A stretch of DNA of 64,000 nucleotides from Dehalococcoidia bacterium (GCA_029936675.1 JAPYSB010000003.1:93489-157488); one strand, 5' to 3'. Positions 19,226 through 28,842 are shown, numbered from the stretch's first letter. Made by a program: numbers and translations. Notes: generated by a model from the sequence alone, not told the origin.

Positions 19226-20407
19226 ATGGATTCATTACGATATAAAGCCGCGATAGTTGGGGCTTCGGAGACGACAGAGTTAGGCTCCATACCGGATAAA
19301 ACAGCGTTTCAACTTCATGTTGATGCATCAGTCAATGCTATTAACGACTGCGGCATAGACAAAAATGAAATCGACGGAATTGCCACAACTATGAGTCCTG
19401 CTGCTTTAGCTCATTACCTGGGCATCGTACCTAAATGGATAGATAACACCCAAGTCGGAGGTACTTCATTTTTGGTGCATGTTCGCCATGCAGCAGCAGC
19501 TATCGCAAGCGGTTTATGTGAAACAGTATTAGTGGCGATGGCGGAGAGCGGGCGAAATAGAGTTGGGGAACAGACAGGACGTATAGGAGATGTTGCTTCC
19601 ATGTCTGGGGGCAGAAGAGATAGCTCGTTTCCAGGTCAGTTTGAGTCAATATATGGCGTAGCAGGTCCTACCACTCAATTTGGCATGGGTGTGCTTCGTT
19701 ACATGAAAGAAACAGGTCTAACACACGAACAACTAGCATCAGTTCCTGTTGCACAGCGCAAATGGGCCAACAAAGTTCCTCGAGCCATGTACGGTGAGAT
19801 TATCACAATCGAGGATGTAATCAATAGCAGGATTATTTGCTATCCATTTCACCTGCTCGAATGTTGTTTAGTCACTGATGGAGGTGGTGCATTAATAATT
19901 ACTAGTGCTGACAGAGCCAAGGATTTCCCTACTAAACCGGTGTACATAATAGGCACCGGGGAATCTGTTGAAAGTCCTGTTATAAGTCAAATGTATGATA
20001 TGACCACTTCGGCAGCTTTTAAAACTTCGAGCAAAAAGGCCTTTGAAGAAGCAGGTGTTACACACGATGATGTAGATCATTTAATGGTGTACGACGCCTT
20101 TGCCCATTTGCCTATATATGGCCTTGAAGATTTAGGTTTTGTAAAAAGAGGCGAGGCAGGATCTTTTATTGAAGAAGGTAATACTTCTCCGGGAGGTAAA
20201 CTACCTATGAATACAAATGGGGGAGGACTTTCTTACACTCATTCCGGCATGTATGGAATGTATGCCATACAGGAATCTGTAAGGCAGGTGAGAGGGGAGG
20301 CAGCTCACCAAGTCGATGGGGTAAGAACTTCATTTTGTCAGGGAGTTGGTGGAATGTTTATGGCAGCCGGGAGTCTTGTATTTACCAATGAGGAACCTCA
20401 TAGATAA
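19226..20407 (+). CDS. Thiolase-family protein (acetyl-CoA acetyltransferase / SCP-x thiolase-like)
   Basis: The 393-residue protein belongs to the non-decarboxylating condensing-enzyme superfamily. The N-terminal half contains IVGASETTELG and the AAAAIASGLCETVLVAMAESG helix region. The C-terminal half has DDVDHLMVYDAFAHLP, NTNGGGLSYTHSG and a late CQGVGGMF cysteine. In true thiolases the nucleophile is a cysteine near residue 90. At the equivalent position (GGTSFLVHVRHAAAAI) I see serine rather than cysteine, which is common in this SCP-x-like clade paired with DUF35 proteins. Catalysis may therefore differ from a standard thiolase. It is preceded by AGGAAGG and coupled to the DUF35 gene. 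Confidence 0.85.
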   Translation: MDSLRYKAAIVGASETTELGSIPDKTAFQLHVDASVNAINDCGIDKNEIDGIATTMSPAALAHYLGIVPKWIDNTQVGGTSFLVHVRHAAAAIASGLCETVLVAMAESGRNRVGEQTGRIGDVASMSGGRRDSSFPGQFESIYGVAGPTTQFGMGVLRYMKETGLTHEQLASVPVAQRKWANKVPRAMYGEIITIEDVINSRIICYPFHLLECCLVTDGGGALIITSADRAKDFPTKPVYIIGTGESVESPVISQMYDMTTSAAFKTSSKKAFEEAGVTHDDVDHLMVYDAFAHLPIYGLEDLGFVKRGEAGSFIEEGNTSPGGKLPMNTNGGGLSYTHSGMYGMYAIQESVRQVRGEAAHQVDGVRTSFCQGVGGMFMAAGSLVFTNEEPHR

Positions 20408-20425
20408 GGGAGTTATATAGTCCAC

Positions 20426-21136
20426 ATGACTGAAATTTTATGCTACGAAGATAGCTATTTGCAGGAATTTGGGGCCACTGTAACAGACGTAATAGAATCA
20501 GGAATCGTATTAGACAGAACGAGTTTTTATCCCGGGGGGGGCGGACAGCCTTGCGACACGGGAGTAATTGAATGGGACGGTCAATCTTCTCATATTTTCC
20601 AAGTATCGAGAATTGAAGGTAAATTGGTCCATAAAGTTGAAGGCCCCATCCCTGATCTCAGAACCCCTATCATAGGTAGGATCGATTGGGTAAAACGATA
20701 TCAGCTAATGAGAACACACACAGCTTTGCATATTTTATGCGGAGTCGTGTGGAGAGATTTTGGAGCCCAAGTAACTGGAGGCAACATGACTCCACTTCAT
20801 GCGCGTATGGATTTTGAACTTAAAGAAATGTCGTCAGGATTTGCGTCTGATATCGAAATGCTTATTAATAAAGAGGTTTTGGCAGAAAGAAACATAGACG
20901 TATTTAATCTTCCTAGAGAAGAGGCTTTCAAAATTCCAGATCTAATCAGAATGAAAATAAATAAGTTGCCTCCTACTATTTCAGAAATCCGAATAGTAAA
21001 CATTTCCGGTTTAGATCTGCAGGCAGATGGTGGTACTCATGTTCGTAATACGGGGGAGGTAGGGAAGATAAGAGTAGTGGGTCATGAAAGCAAAGGGCGA
21101 ATTAACAAAAGGTTGCGTATTGTCGTAGAAGACTGA
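20426..21136 (+). CDS. alaX: Alanyl-tRNA editing protein AlaX
   Basis: This 236-residue freestanding editing domain hydrolyses mischarged Ser- (or Gly-) tRNA-Ala. The zinc site is visible as HTALHIL near residues 98-102 and GGTHVRNTGEVG near residue 204. An N-terminal beta-rich domain holds the family stretch FYPGGGGQPCDTG. The length fits the medium AlaX-M type, which includes the domain between editing core and aminoacylation-like region. It lies 18 nt after the thiolase gene and may share its transcript, though no functional link is evident. Confidence 0.92.
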   Translation: MTEILCYEDSYLQEFGATVTDVIESGIVLDRTSFYPGGGGQPCDTGVIEWDGQSSHIFQVSRIEGKLVHKVEGPIPDLRTPIIGRIDWVKRYQLMRTHTALHILCGVVWRDFGAQVTGGNMTPLHARMDFELKEMSSGFASDIEMLINKEVLAERNIDVFNLPREEAFKIPDLIRMKINKLPPTISEIRIVNISGLDLQADGGTHVRNTGEVGKIRVVGHESKGRINKRLRIVVED

Positions 21137-21238
21137 ATCAAGTTGAACAGTTTGGCTTAAAAAGCTAGTATCTTTGGACAGAAATGTATTCCCTTCCATT
21201 GATGGCTATAGCACTTAATGTATATCAGGAGAAGAATA

Positions 21239-22432
21239 ATGGCATTTGATTTTCAAAATATATTGGCAACTCATGTCCCAGAGACAATTCGAGTTACCCC
21301 GGCAAAAAAAGGGAAATACGATTTTGCTGTTGCATACCCAGATCCTGTGTCTTTGCCTCACGCTGAAATTTTAGAATGCCTTAAAGAGGCTTTGGCAGAA
21401 TCTGGTTCAGAACTGGCTGTTTATCCTCATCCACAAGGGAACACTCCACTCAGGCAATACGTTGCTGAAAAAATCGGGAGAGATCGAGACATACAAGTAA
21501 CAGAAAACGACATTATTTTAGGGAATGGTTCGGGCCAACCTATAGACATGATTTGCGCGGTACTTTTGAATCCCGGAGACGTCGTTATAACAGATAGTTT
21601 TGTATATGGCGGGACTTTGAACACCTTGAGGAGACATTTGACAGATATAAGAGGGGTTGCCTCTGATGAAAATGGTATGGACCCTGAGGCATTAGATAAA
21701 GAAATTGAGAAAGCTATCAAGGCTGGCCACAAACCGAAATTCGTTTATCTAATTCCTACTTTTCAAAATCCACAAGGATGGACGATACCTGAGAGTAGGC
21801 GAAAACAACTATTGGCAGTAACTCAAAAATATGGGGTGCCGATATTAGAGGATGATTGCTATGCAGATAATAGATACGACGGTGATCTCCCCACATCTAT
21901 TCTTAATCTTGATGATACAAACAGTGTGATGTACGTCGGGTCTTTCTCAAAAACCATTGCTCCTGGCATGAGTCTGGGATACATGACTGCTCCACAATTA
22001 ATTTTGGATAGAGCAATGGGTGTTAAAAGTGGCCGTGTGAGTGAATTCACAGCGATGGCTGTTGAGAAATATGCAAGAAAATATTTGGATGCCCATATAG
22101 AGGAAATTAATAATATTCAGAGGACAAAAAGAGATGCCATGCTTTCGGCTTTGGGCGAAAACTTTGGTACAGGCGCAAAATGGAGTGATCCTGATGGCGG
22201 ACTCTACATCTGGGTAAAATTGAAAGAAGGTTCTGATATGGCTGCTCTGAACAAGAGATCAGTCGAGGAGATAGATGTAGGATTTCATCCTGGCATCAAC
22301 TATTCGCCAGATGGAACTTCAGGTAAGGATCACATACGGCTATGTTTTGGCTACAATCAACCTGACGAAATAACTGAAGGTATTAGCCGACTCGCGAATT
22401 TCTTGTCTAAGGAAGGAGCGCTAGACTCTTAA
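21239..22432 (+). CDS. PLP-dependent aminotransferase (class I/II, 2-aminoadipate/LysN-like)
   Basis: The protein has about 397 residues and fold type I. The PLP lysine is in YVGSFSKTIAPGMSLGYM (about residue 237). The NPGD and VYLIPTFQNPQGW segments are typical of the LysN/ARO8-type group, and the substrate-side arginine is probably in DHIRLCFGY. It would move an amino group between an amino acid and 2-oxoglutarate. ATG at 21239 is chosen over 21218 because AGGAGAAG lies about 6 nt upstream of it. It stands apart from AlaX by about 100 bp. The amino donor is not resolved. Confidence 0.87.
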   Translation: MAFDFQNILATHVPETIRVTPAKKGKYDFAVAYPDPVSLPHAEILECLKEALAESGSELAVYPHPQGNTPLRQYVAEKIGRDRDIQVTENDIILGNGSGQPIDMICAVLLNPGDVVITDSFVYGGTLNTLRRHLTDIRGVASDENGMDPEALDKEIEKAIKAGHKPKFVYLIPTFQNPQGWTIPESRRKQLLAVTQKYGVPILEDDCYADNRYDGDLPTSILNLDDTNSVMYVGSFSKTIAPGMSLGYMTAPQLILDRAMGVKSGRVSEFTAMAVEKYARKYLDAHIEEINNIQRTKRDAMLSALGENFGTGAKWSDPDGGLYIWVKLKEGSDMAALNKRSVEEIDVGFHPGINYSPDGTSGKDHIRLCFGYNQPDEITEGISRLANFLSKEGALDS

Positions 22433-22453
22433 CAGTCCGGTGAGCCCTATTGG

Positions 22454-23113
22454 CTAATTTCTGCTAAATTTGAACAGCAAATCTATGTTAAGGGTGCGGA
22501 ATATGCTTTTCGATTCGGTTAGTAGGTGAAATAGGCATATCTCAATTCTTTTTTCTATGGATGTTTCCTCAAGTATCGTCTGGCGGACTTTGTTAGAACC
22601 CTGAATTAGTTGTGCCAGGAAAAAAGATAGCTGATCGGGATCTGTTGGGAGGGGCGTTTGTGCTTTCTTAACCCACCCCCCATTCATGGATACGATCGCC
22701 TTCAAATGCCTGGAAGCAGCAGTTTCTGCTTCTTTCAATGATTGCTCTTCTATGTTTTCCTCAGTAGAGGGATTATGTATTTCTACCAACCCTTCTAGGT
22801 AAGCTTTATCTTGGATTAATTCAATTATGTTGAAACGTGTTTCTCCCACCGCAGTTAAATAGAGACGGTTTTGGGAAAGTTTTCTTATTTTGGTGATTTT
22901 GGCTAAAGTTCCGACCTTGTGAGGTACGGCGTTACCTCCGACTTCCTGACCCTCTTTAATAAGTACAATTCCGAATTTAGAGTCAGTATCTAGACAGTCT
23001 TGCACCATGGAATGGTACCTATCTTCAAAAATTTGAAGTGGAATAGTGCCACCCGGGAAAAGGACTGTACTAAGGGGAAATAGAGGTATCTTATGTGTTT
23101 CCTTGTTTACCAT
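22454..23113 (-). CDS. LON substrate-binding domain protein (no protease domain)
   Basis: The 219-residue protein matches only the N-terminal substrate-binding domain of Lon, from IPLFPLSTVLFPGGTIPLQIFEDRYH through the FGIVLIKEGQEVG strand. The AAA+ and protease domains are absent. Such stand-alone LON-domain proteins occur widely in bacteria with undetermined roles, possibly as adaptors. The last 80 residues are helical, as in the Lon N-terminal region. It is convergent with the aminotransferase gene and divergent from the XdhC-like gene. Confidence 0.88.
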   Translation of the reverse strand: MVNKETHKIPLFPLSTVLFPGGTIPLQIFEDRYHSMVQDCLDTDSKFGIVLIKEGQEVGGNAVPHKVGTLAKITKIRKLSQNRLYLTAVGETRFNIIELIQDKAYLEGLVEIHNPSTEENIEEQSLKEAETAASRHLKAIVSMNGGWVKKAQTPLPTDPDQLSFFLAQLIQGSNKVRQTILEETSIEKRIEICLFHLLTESKSIFRTLNIDLLFKFSRN

Positions 23114-23278
23114 TAAATCCTCACGTTTATTGATCCGGAAACGTTGTTGCTCAAAGGTATTATAGTTGTATTATTTCTATGCTGGTAAGTTTGATCTTAA
23201 TATCAGTGCTTGATAGGCTTATCACCGGTGGATTTACGAAAAACTTTAGATCTATTTTCAATAGAACCTGGAGGCCAG

Positions 23279-24424
23279 ATGCACGAAGTATTTAGTGATG
23301 CGATTGAAAGATTAGGTAGCGGAGAAAAAGTTGTTGTGGCTACAGTTGTCCGGACAAAAGGGTCTACCCCACAAAAATCTGGGGCAAAATTACTAGTGCG
23401 AGAAGACGGTTCTGGGACGGGAACACTAGGTGGAGGATGTGTGGAGGGTGACATTTGGTTCGCTGCGAAACAATTGATGCAGGAAGGTGGAGGAACGGAA
23501 TACCGGGAGTATGAGTTAAACGAGGATTTAGCTGCAGAAGATGGGCTAATCTGTGGTGGGACCATGTATTTTTTAATAGACCCGATTTATTCACCAGATA
23601 CCTATCTTCCTTACGCCGCTGAAATAGACAAGGCTTATTCTGGGTCTGGCGCAGTGGCTTTGGCTACTGTGGTGAGGAGTGGAGAAAAAGGCCATTCAAA
23701 AATAGGAGATAAATTATTTGTCCGGGAAAACGGGGAAAATGAAGGTTCTATTGGTGATGATGAAGAAAATGATCAGGCTAGGAATAAAGCCTTTGCACTC
23801 ATGGCACATGGTAGAAACGACTATGTTACGACAAAATCAGGGACTGAGTATTTCATTGAAGCTTATACAACGCCGCCGCAACTGGTTATTTGCGGTGGAG
23901 GTCATGTTGCTCGAGCACTTGCTTCTTTGGCGAAACCTTTGGAGTTTAGACTTTTCATTACCGATGATAGAGAAGAATTTGCAAATGACGACCGTTTTCC
24001 AGAGGCAGATATAATAATCTCTGAGACTCCCGAACAAGCTTTACCAAAACTGCCAATTAACCCCAATACTTTCATTGTAGTTGCTACTCGGGGTCATAGG
24101 TACGATAACGTAGCTCTATTGGCGGCTGCCAAAACATCCGCAAAATATGTAGGATTGATGGGCAGCAAAAGAAAAACTATATTGATTTATGAGGACCTTA
24201 TTCGAGCAGGATTGGAATATGATCGCCTCAATGAGATACGTTCCCCAATCGGATTAGACATAAAGGCTCGTACGCCGGAAGAAATTGCAGTCAGTATAAT
24301 GTCGGAGATCCTTATGTTCAGATTGGGAGGTTCTGGAGTACCGATGAAACTGGATAAAAAACAGATTGATCGAATCAAAGTAAAAGTGAATCGAGATTCA
24401 AAGACCTTTGTAGAGGCAACATAG
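23279..24424 (+). CDS. XdhC/CoxF-family molybdenum hydroxylase maturation factor
   Basis: The protein has about 381 residues and two XdhC parts. The N-terminal CoxI-like half has TVVRTKGSTPQKSGAKLLV and TLGGGCVEGDIW. The C-terminal Rossmann half has CGGGHVARALASLA, FITDDREEFAN and the GLMGSKRK loop. The family binds Moco, promotes sulfuration and inserts the cofactor into xanthine-dehydrogenase-type enzymes. I chose ATG 23279, which has GGAGG about 5 nt upstream, over an earlier ATG at 23210. It lies just before the MobA-like gene and would serve the Mo-hydroxylase operon 8 kb away. Confidence 0.9.
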   Translation: MHEVFSDAIERLGSGEKVVVATVVRTKGSTPQKSGAKLLVREDGSGTGTLGGGCVEGDIWFAAKQLMQEGGGTEYREYELNEDLAAEDGLICGGTMYFLIDPIYSPDTYLPYAAEIDKAYSGSGAVALATVVRSGEKGHSKIGDKLFVRENGENEGSIGDDEENDQARNKAFALMAHGRNDYVTTKSGTEYFIEAYTTPPQLVICGGGHVARALASLAKPLEFRLFITDDREEFANDDRFPEADIIISETPEQALPKLPINPNTFIVVATRGHRYDNVALLAAAKTSAKYVGLMGSKRKTILIYEDLIRAGLEYDRLNEIRSPIGLDIKARTPEEIAVSIMSEILMFRLGGSGVPMKLDKKQIDRIKVKVNRDSKTFVEAT

Positions 24425-24434
24425 GTCATTAAAT

Positions 24435-25049
24435 TTGTCAATTACAGGTATCGTGACTTCTGCAGGTTTGTCCACAAGGATGGGTAGGACCAAGGCGCTT
24501 TTACCGTGGCGAAATACTAGCTTAATTTGTCATCAAGTAAGAGCTTTGCTTAACGGAGGCTGTGGCCATGTGGTGATCGTTCTTGGTTATGAATGTGCCA
24601 GAATATCGGATGAGATTCAGAAGACATTTCCTGAAAATTTATCAATCACTTTAACCTGTAACATAGACTATAAGACAGGCCGAGCTTCAACTATAAAACA
24701 GGGTATTCTCTCGGCACCAAAAAATTCAAATGGTTTTCTGTTGATAGGTGTTGATCAACCAACTGAAGGTCATATTGTCGCCCGGATTATAAAAGAACAT
24801 GAGGCAACTGGAATGCTGATAAGTTCGCCTAGATATAAGAACAAAGGGGGGCATCCAGTTTTATTTTCAAACACATTGAAAGGTGAGTTGCTAGAGATTA
24901 GTGATGATACATTAGGGTTGAAACCTGTTTTTGAAAACTACAGGTCTCGTTTAAACCGAATTGATTTTGAAACTGGTCAAGTTCGATTGGATATAAACGA
25001 CTATCAATCCTATACTCACAGCTATGAGTTGTTCGGCAATAAGACATGA
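24435..25049 (+). CDS. MobA-like nucleotidyltransferase (molybdopterin cytidylyltransferase, MocA type)
   Basis: This 204-residue NTP-transferase carries the nucleotide-binding start GIVTSAGLSTRMGRTKALLPW and the metal-binding GVDQPT motif. MocA-type enzymes attach CMP to Mo-molybdopterin to form the cytosine dinucleotide cofactor used by CO-dehydrogenase-like hydroxylases. Coupling with the XdhC-like gene 10 nt upstream supports that role over a sugar nucleotidyltransferase. The start is TTG at 24435. Its end is convergent with the ABC-F gene. Confidence 0.85.
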   Translation: MSITGIVTSAGLSTRMGRTKALLPWRNTSLICHQVRALLNGGCGHVVIVLGYECARISDEIQKTFPENLSITLTCNIDYKTGRASTIKQGILSAPKNSNGFLLIGVDQPTEGHIVARIIKEHEATGMLISSPRYKNKGGHPVLFSNTLKGELLEISDDTLGLKPVFENYRSRLNRIDFETGQVRLDINDYQSYTHSYELFGNKT

Positions 25050-25067
25050 ATCCCGTTTAGACTGATT

Positions 25068-26972
25068 TCATTCGATCCATCTACTTATAGCTCTATCTAG
25101 TTTGAGGTTCAATTTTGCGTGTTCTTTACCTATCACAGTTATACTATCCATATTGCCAGTGTTAGATGCCTTTTGAAGCTCCCTTTCCAAACTCTCAATT
25201 TGAGATTCTAAATCAGATATCAGCTTCTCATGATCTTCTTTCCGTGAAGCAGGTTTACGGTTGAAGGTGGTGCCATTTAATTTTGGTGTAGATTTCGTCT
25301 TCGACGTTTTCTTGGATGGAGGCAGTTGGGCAGGTTTTTCTTTTTCTTCTTCTTTTGTTGAACTGTTGGAATTAGATTCCTTTAGTAAATCTTGGTAAGA
25401 GCCTGAAAAATGCCGCACAGACCCCTCAGCTATTATTAAAAGATTGTTGGCCAAAAGAGATATGAGGTGACGATCATGTGACACAAATATGGTAGTCCCA
25501 CCAAATGCCTGCAGCATCACTTCTAGTGCTTCGCGACTTAATATGTCGAGATGCGTAGTTGGTTCGTCTAACACAAGAACATTTGGTTCAGTTATGAGTA
25601 GTCTGCTTAAAGCTAATCTTCCTCTTTCTCCTCCGCTTAAAGAAGATACTTGGTCGTAAATCTCTTCTCCTGTGAAAAGGAATCGGGCAAGGAAGCTTCT
25701 TGCTTCACCTATAGACAAATTTTTAATTTCTAACAATGCCTCGAGCACAGTCATATGACTAGATATCTCATCGGAGCCTTGACGGAAATAGCCTACCTTT
25801 ACGTTATGGCCTAGATTTGATGAACCAGACAAAGCCGGGGTGCTTCCGATAATTGTTTTTAATAATGTGGTTTTACCTATGCCATTATTTCCGATTATTG
25901 CTGTGGTAGTTCCCCGTTCTATTTCGATGTCAGGGACTTCAAATAATTTGACGCTGTGTTGCTCGGTTGAAAACCCGACTTTTAGTCCATTGGTGCTAAT
26001 TACAGTTTGGCCTGTACGAGTTGCAAATCCCGAGGTAATGGACACGTTTTGCTCATTAGACGGGGCTTCTATTCTTTCTATTTTTCCGAGTCTTTTTGCT
26101 CTTCCTCGGGCTTCTTTAGATCTTTGACCAGCATGATATCGAGCAATGAAATTCTGCTCTCTTTTTATATATTCTTGTTGCCGGATATACTCCTTGGCAA
26201 ATCTGGCATCCTCTTCAGATTTAAGGAGCTTGTATTTCGAATAATTTCCACGGTACGTTTTTAGGCGACAATTATCTATTTCCCAGATTTCTGAAGCTAC
26301 ACGGTCAAGGAAAAATCTATCGTGTGAAACAACCATAAATGCATTGGTTGATCTGTTTAAAAAATCCTCAAGCCATTCGAGTCCTTTAAAATCCAAATAG
26401 TTTGTCGGCTCATCTAGAACCAAAAGGTCTGGGTCTGCTAATAGTGCAGTCGCTAAAGCAGCTCGTGTTCTCTCACCTCCACTTGCATCTGATACTAAGG
26501 TGTCAAGAATGGTGTCACTTAAACCAACTCCATCTACGACCCTGTCCATTCGATTTTGGTAATCATAACCACCCAGCGACTCATATTCATCCAAAAGAGT
26601 TGAATATTTTTTTCCAGCTTGTGTTCTGGAGGCTCCTTCTGAGTCTTGTATGGCGAAAGCGCTGGCTTCCATATCTTTTTCTAATTGAATTAAATGTTGG
26701 AAAGCCTGACTGATTTGATCTTTTAAAGTACCAGTCCCAGATTGTAATGCTGTTTGTGGGACATAACCCACCCGAAGAGAGTCAGATTTGAAAATATCTC
26801 CTCCATCGAAATCCTGCATTCCCAACAAAACCCGAATCAGAGAAGTCTTTCCGCTTCCATTTGGCCCGACTATACCGATATGGGCCTTTTCATTTACCTG
26901 CAAAGTAACATCAGAGAAAATTTCAATATCTGCATAATGTAGATTTAGTTGTGAGGCCCCTAATAATGACAT
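25068..26972 (-). CDS. ABC-F family ATPase
   Basis: The 634-residue protein contains two ABC domains and no membrane segments. The first has GPNGSGKTSL with LDEPTNYLD, and the second GNNGIGKTTL with LDEPTTHLD; both have SGGER signatures. A charged linker of about 80 residues (the P-site tRNA interaction motif region) lies between them. The C-terminal 100 residues are a Lys/Ser-rich stretch and a predicted coiled coil, as in Uup/YdiF-type members. Such proteins act on the ribosome, resolving stalled or antibiotic-bound states. The specific subfamily is not resolved. Confidence 0.92.
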   Translation of the reverse strand: MSLLGASQLNLHYADIEIFSDVTLQVNEKAHIGIVGPNGSGKTSLIRVLLGMQDFDGGDIFKSDSLRVGYVPQTALQSGTGTLKDQISQAFQHLIQLEKDMEASAFAIQDSEGASRTQAGKKYSTLLDEYESLGGYDYQNRMDRVVDGVGLSDTILDTLVSDASGGERTRAALATALLADPDLLVLDEPTNYLDFKGLEWLEDFLNRSTNAFMVVSHDRFFLDRVASEIWEIDNCRLKTYRGNYSKYKLLKSEEDARFAKEYIRQQEYIKREQNFIARYHAGQRSKEARGRAKRLGKIERIEAPSNEQNVSITSGFATRTGQTVISTNGLKVGFSTEQHSVKLFEVPDIEIERGTTTAIIGNNGIGKTTLLKTIIGSTPALSGSSNLGHNVKVGYFRQGSDEISSHMTVLEALLEIKNLSIGEARSFLARFLFTGEEIYDQVSSLSGGERGRLALSRLLITEPNVLVLDEPTTHLDILSREALEVMLQAFGGTTIFVSHDRHLISLLANNLLIIAEGSVRHFSGSYQDLLKESNSNSSTKEEEKEKPAQLPPSKKTSKTKSTPKLNGTTFNRKPASRKEDHEKLISDLESQIESLERELQKASNTGNMDSITVIGKEHAKLNLKLDRAISRWIE

Positions 26973-27082
26973 AAATTCACTGAAATAATCTTCAATATCA
27001 TGGAATTAGTAATAAAATATAATTAAGTTTTCGACAGTGCTTCTTATTCTATAGTTAAAATAAAAGTTTGGGTGGGTTGGAT

Positions 27083-27268
27083 ATGCCTTTTTTGTTTACG
27101 ATTTTGAGTCACCATTCAGAGCCAGGAGACCCTGAGCTAATGGGTTGGTTAATAGATACGATAAAACATTTGGTCGGTGGGGATTCTACTTTAGCTTTAC
27201 TGGTGCTCTTTTTACTGATTCTTACGGTACCTTTGGGGATTGTGGCAGCATATAAATTATTTTTCTAA
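27083..27268 (+). CDS. Small single-span membrane protein, unrecognised
   Basis: The 61-residue protein has a polar N-terminal half rich in His/Glu (SHHSEPGDPE) and one strongly hydrophobic helix near the C-terminus (LALLVLFLLILTVPLGIVAAY). I do not recognise a family. ATG 27083 is used, with an in-frame TTG at 27068 as an alternative. It stands alone between divergent ABC-F and convergent PspAB genes. It is short but has plausible composition and its own upstream spacer, so it is probably real. Confidence 0.55.
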   Translation: MPFLFTILSHHSEPGDPELMGWLIDTIKHLVGGDSTLALLVLFLLILTVPLGIVAAYKLFF

Positions 27269-27281
27269 CAAATTTGAGATA

Positions 27282-27860
27282 CTAAATAGGTATATCAGAT
27301 AGAGAATACCAATTTTCATGTGGTTCCAATGGGATTCCCATTGAAGCTAGCAGGCTTCCGACTTTCATTTCCAATTCATTGTCTCTTATGCTATTTTCCA
27401 ACGGTGCTAGGGGATAGAATTTTGATGTCCGGTAGTTGCATATCCAATAAAATGATTGATCTCTTATGGTGCCTTTAAAAATTGCGGCTGTCATATTATT
27501 ACCCAACCCCAGGTTGGCTATATGAGAGCTAACAGAATTTATATCATCAACCATTTTTTGATTATTAGAATTTTCGAATATTATCCAGCAACTATTGTAC
27601 ATGTCGGATTTTAAACCCCGCAGGGGTGTTCTTATTGTTGATATAAATAATTCTTTGTCCAACTCTTTTAAGGATGAATTTATATCGGTGAAAAAAGGAT
27701 GTTCGTTAGTGTTTAACAGCAACGTCGCTGCCCCTGACAGATTTATATCTGTTTCACCGCCGGCAGGTTGATTTGTGATCCGCAGGATCGCAGAAAGGAT
27801 GTCAGATTCATCGGACCCAAGTCTATTCGATTTTTTAAAAAGAGTTCTGAATAATCTCAC
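27282..27860 (-). CDS. PspAB-like (PspA-associated) protein
   Basis: This 192-residue soluble protein has a diagnostic C-terminal part: an aromatic strand (SFYWICNYR), then KFYPLAP, then RDNELEMKV, then PLEPHENWYSL. I recognise this pattern from the PspAB family, which in Actinobacteria and Chloroflexota sits beside htpX in phage-shock/envelope-stress loci. It lies 10 nt downstream of htpX on the same strand, matching that arrangement. The GTG start has AGGGA about 5 nt upstream. No PspA is in the window. The biochemical role of PspAB is unknown. Confidence 0.78.
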   Translation of the reverse strand: MRLFRTLFKKSNRLGSDESDILSAILRITNQPAGGETDINLSGAATLLLNTNEHPFFTDINSSLKELDKELFISTIRTPLRGLKSDMYNSCWIIFENSNNQKMVDDINSVSSHIANLGLGNNMTAAIFKGTIRDQSFYWICNYRTSKFYPLAPLENSIRDNELEMKVGSLLASMGIPLEPHENWYSLSDIPI

Positions 27861-27870
27861 GTTTTCCCTA

Positions 27871-28809
27871 CTACCTGAGAAGATGCCAATTCTGCCTTTG
27901 CATTTCTATTAATCGTGCCACCCTCATTTCTGTAGGTGGGTGGGAGGACATCAAGGATGCAATCGTATTTCCTTGTAATGCGGGGATTATGAAAAATGCG
28001 TTGGCGTGTTCCACTCGGCGGAGATCTTTTTCTGGAATTTGTGCTATCTGCCCGCTAATTTTTTTGAGAGCAGATGCAAGATTGGTGGGACTACCAGTTA
28101 TGATTGCACCTTCCCTGTCAGCTGCGAGCTCCCTATACCTTGAAAGGGTGCTTATCAGCAATTGGCTGATGAAGTAGATTATTATTACTCCAATGTATAG
28201 GACCATCATCATAGCCATAGTTTGGCCGCCATTGCCTTGTCGTCTATGACCTCCAAAACCCCCGAATAGACTCATCCAGAAGAGCATTTGCATTAAAAAC
28301 CCAGCTACCACTACTATCAAACTTGCCCAAGTCATAACCATCATATCCCGATTCTTAATGTGGGCTAACTCATGACCTATCACCCCTTCTAATTCTTCAT
28401 CATTCAGCTTATTCAACAGCCCTTGTGTGACAGCAACAGTGGCATGCTTTGGGCTTCTGCCGGTAGCGAATGCGTTTGGTGCTTCCGTGTCCATTACGGC
28501 GATTGTACGTGGTTTTGGAATGCCGCCTATTTTTGATAGTCTTTCTATAATTTCATGTAACTTGGGTTGCTCTTCTTTCGTAACAGGTTTGGCTCCAGTT
28601 GTTTTCAGAACAAGTTTATCGGACATAAAATATTGGAAAAGTACCATCCCAATCCCAATCACAAACACAAAAATAGGATTCATACCTGAAATTAGAAGTA
28701 ATCCAAAAAGAGCTAAATAGGCCATTATCAGCATCAATCCAATTATTAGCATTCTAACTGTTAGCTGATGGTCTTTACGGATAGAATTTCGCTGCATCGT
28801 AGTTAGCAA
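27871..28809 (-). CDS. htpX: Membrane zinc metalloprotease HtpX
   Basis: The 312-residue M48 protease degrades damaged membrane proteins. The zinc site HELAH is at residues 146-150, and a third ligand is expected in RYRELAADREGA near residue 225. Hydrophobic helices occur at about residues 19-40 and 43-62, and two more follow the zinc motif (about 157-180 and 195-220). A Gly/Arg-rich loop (GGFGGHRRQGNGGQ) separates the last two. It is transcribed with PspAB. A good -10-like TATAAT lies 34 nt upstream. Confidence 0.95.
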   Translation of the reverse strand: MLTTMQRNSIRKDHQLTVRMLIIGLMLIMAYLALFGLLLISGMNPIFVFVIGIGMVLFQYFMSDKLVLKTTGAKPVTKEEQPKLHEIIERLSKIGGIPKPRTIAVMDTEAPNAFATGRSPKHATVAVTQGLLNKLNDEELEGVIGHELAHIKNRDMMVMTWASLIVVVAGFLMQMLFWMSLFGGFGGHRRQGNGGQTMAMMMVLYIGVIIIYFISQLLISTLSRYRELAADREGAIITGSPTNLASALKKISGQIAQIPEKDLRRVEHANAFFIIPALQGNTIASLMSSHPPTEMRVARLIEMQRQNWHLLR

Positions 28810-28842
28810 CCTGTGGGTGATTAAATTTACACTATAGATTAT

